A stretch of DNA of 14,345 nt from Flavobacteriales bacterium (lineage in GTDB: Bacteria > Bacteroidota > Bacteroidia > Flavobacteriales_D > Sanyastnellaceae): NCBI GenBank assembly GCA_011524845.1, contig WTJL01000008.1, positions 1-14,345 of the forward strand, in the 5' to 3' direction. Below, in pieces: positions 14,020-14,345 of this stretch; the first letter of the stretch is position 1, and each line of letters starts with the position of its first letter. The notes under the pieces were generated by a model. That model was not told the DNA's origin. It did not search any database and worked only from the letters and a program-made list of their open reading frames with translations. Made by a program: the position numbers and the translations under genes.

Positions 14020-14022
14020 GGT

Positions 14023-14345
14023 TCAGGCGTCTTTGATGCTGAGTTCGAGCAAGTCGGTGGCACGGATGGCTGCTTCGAGCTCGTCCGCTGACATGCTGTT
14101 GTTGTCGGTGGTGATTTCGACCACAAACTTGTCGTCCGTGGTGCGGGGATCGGGGTTGGAGGCAGGCATGCCTGGCAACGTTCCGTTCCGAAGGAGGTAG
14201 GTGATGGCCATGCCGTGGGCACCGCACAACACCGAGAATTCAAACGTCACAGGGATGAACGCCGTCACGTTCTCGAGCAACGAGAAGCTTGGCTTTCCCC
14301 CGATGTTCATGGGCCAGTCCTGGATCATGAAGTACCACATGCCGA
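14023..14345 (-). CDS. actD: Alternative complex III, membrane subunit ActD (5' end missing)
   Basis: ActD (DUF3341 family) is a small two-helix membrane subunit of alternative complex III. Only the C-terminal 107 or so residues lie in the window. The visible part begins in the segment (G)MWYFMIQDWPMNIGGKPSFSLLENVTAFIPVTFEFSVLCGAHGMAITYLL. This matches the family pattern of a P-I-N-x-G-G-x-P-x-F-S stretch followed by the F-I-P-V-T-F-E helix. The remainder is a polar tail with FVVEITTDNNSMSADELEAA and LLELSIKDA, a likely cytosolic strand-helix-strand. Internal Met codons near the edge should not be read as starts, because the frame stays open to the window end and the first helix is not yet seen. 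It lies three bases before actE. actA, actB and actC are expected to the right. Confidence 0.88.
   Translation of the reverse strand, partial: GMWYFMIQDWPMNIGGKPSFSLLENVTAFIPVTFEFSVLCGAHGMAITYLLRNGTLPGMPASNPDPRTTDDKFVVEITTDNNSMSADELEAAIRATDLLELSIKDA

Overview
The window comes from a Bacteroidota genome, probably an aerobic Flavobacteriales-like lineage, with GC that looks unusually high for that group (high 50s per cent by eye). Four things support this: (i) a CBS protein, NAD kinase, DUF6089 protein, UppS and BamA in a row, an order I recall from Bacteroidota; (ii) alternative complex III genes running directly into cytochrome oxidase genes; (iii) several copies of the Bacteroidota -7 promoter element TAnnTTTG just before start codons; (iv) a near absence of Shine-Dalgarno sequences. 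I found no mobile element, CRISPR array, tRNA or rRNA. The coding density is very high, with most gaps from 0 to 40 bases and several start/stop overlaps.

Left block (1-3926, minus strand, read right to left): a CBS/ACT-like regulatory protein, NAD kinase, a DUF6089 outer-membrane-type protein, undecaprenyl diphosphate synthase, and the first 235 residues of BamA, which runs off the left edge. The last three are start/stop coupled and look like an envelope-assembly operon (lipid carrier for peptidoglycan and outer-membrane protein insertion).

Centre (3960-8785): pdxJ and an alpha/beta hydrolase run rightward as a coupled pair, divergent from the CBS gene, with promoters that must lie inside the opposing genes. 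The hydrolase ends by overlapping the 3' end of trhO (minus strand). Next come a 66-residue plus-strand protein of unknown function, then queG and ruvB on the minus strand. TrhO and QueG both modify tRNA wobble position 34.

Right block (8814-14345, minus strand): the end of an aerobic respiratory operon, actD (partial), actE, actF, coxB, coxA, closed by a strong intrinsic terminator. Alternative complex III oxidises quinol and passes electrons to an aa3-type oxidase, probably as a supercomplex. The oddest protein is CoxB, which carries an insertion of about 115 residues in its CuA domain, made of coiled coil and a dense histidine cluster.

No wholly new system is evident. The items most worth a second look are the His-rich CoxB insert, the interlocked pdxJ/CBS promoters, the recurring short-leader promoter, and the small protein between trhO and queG.
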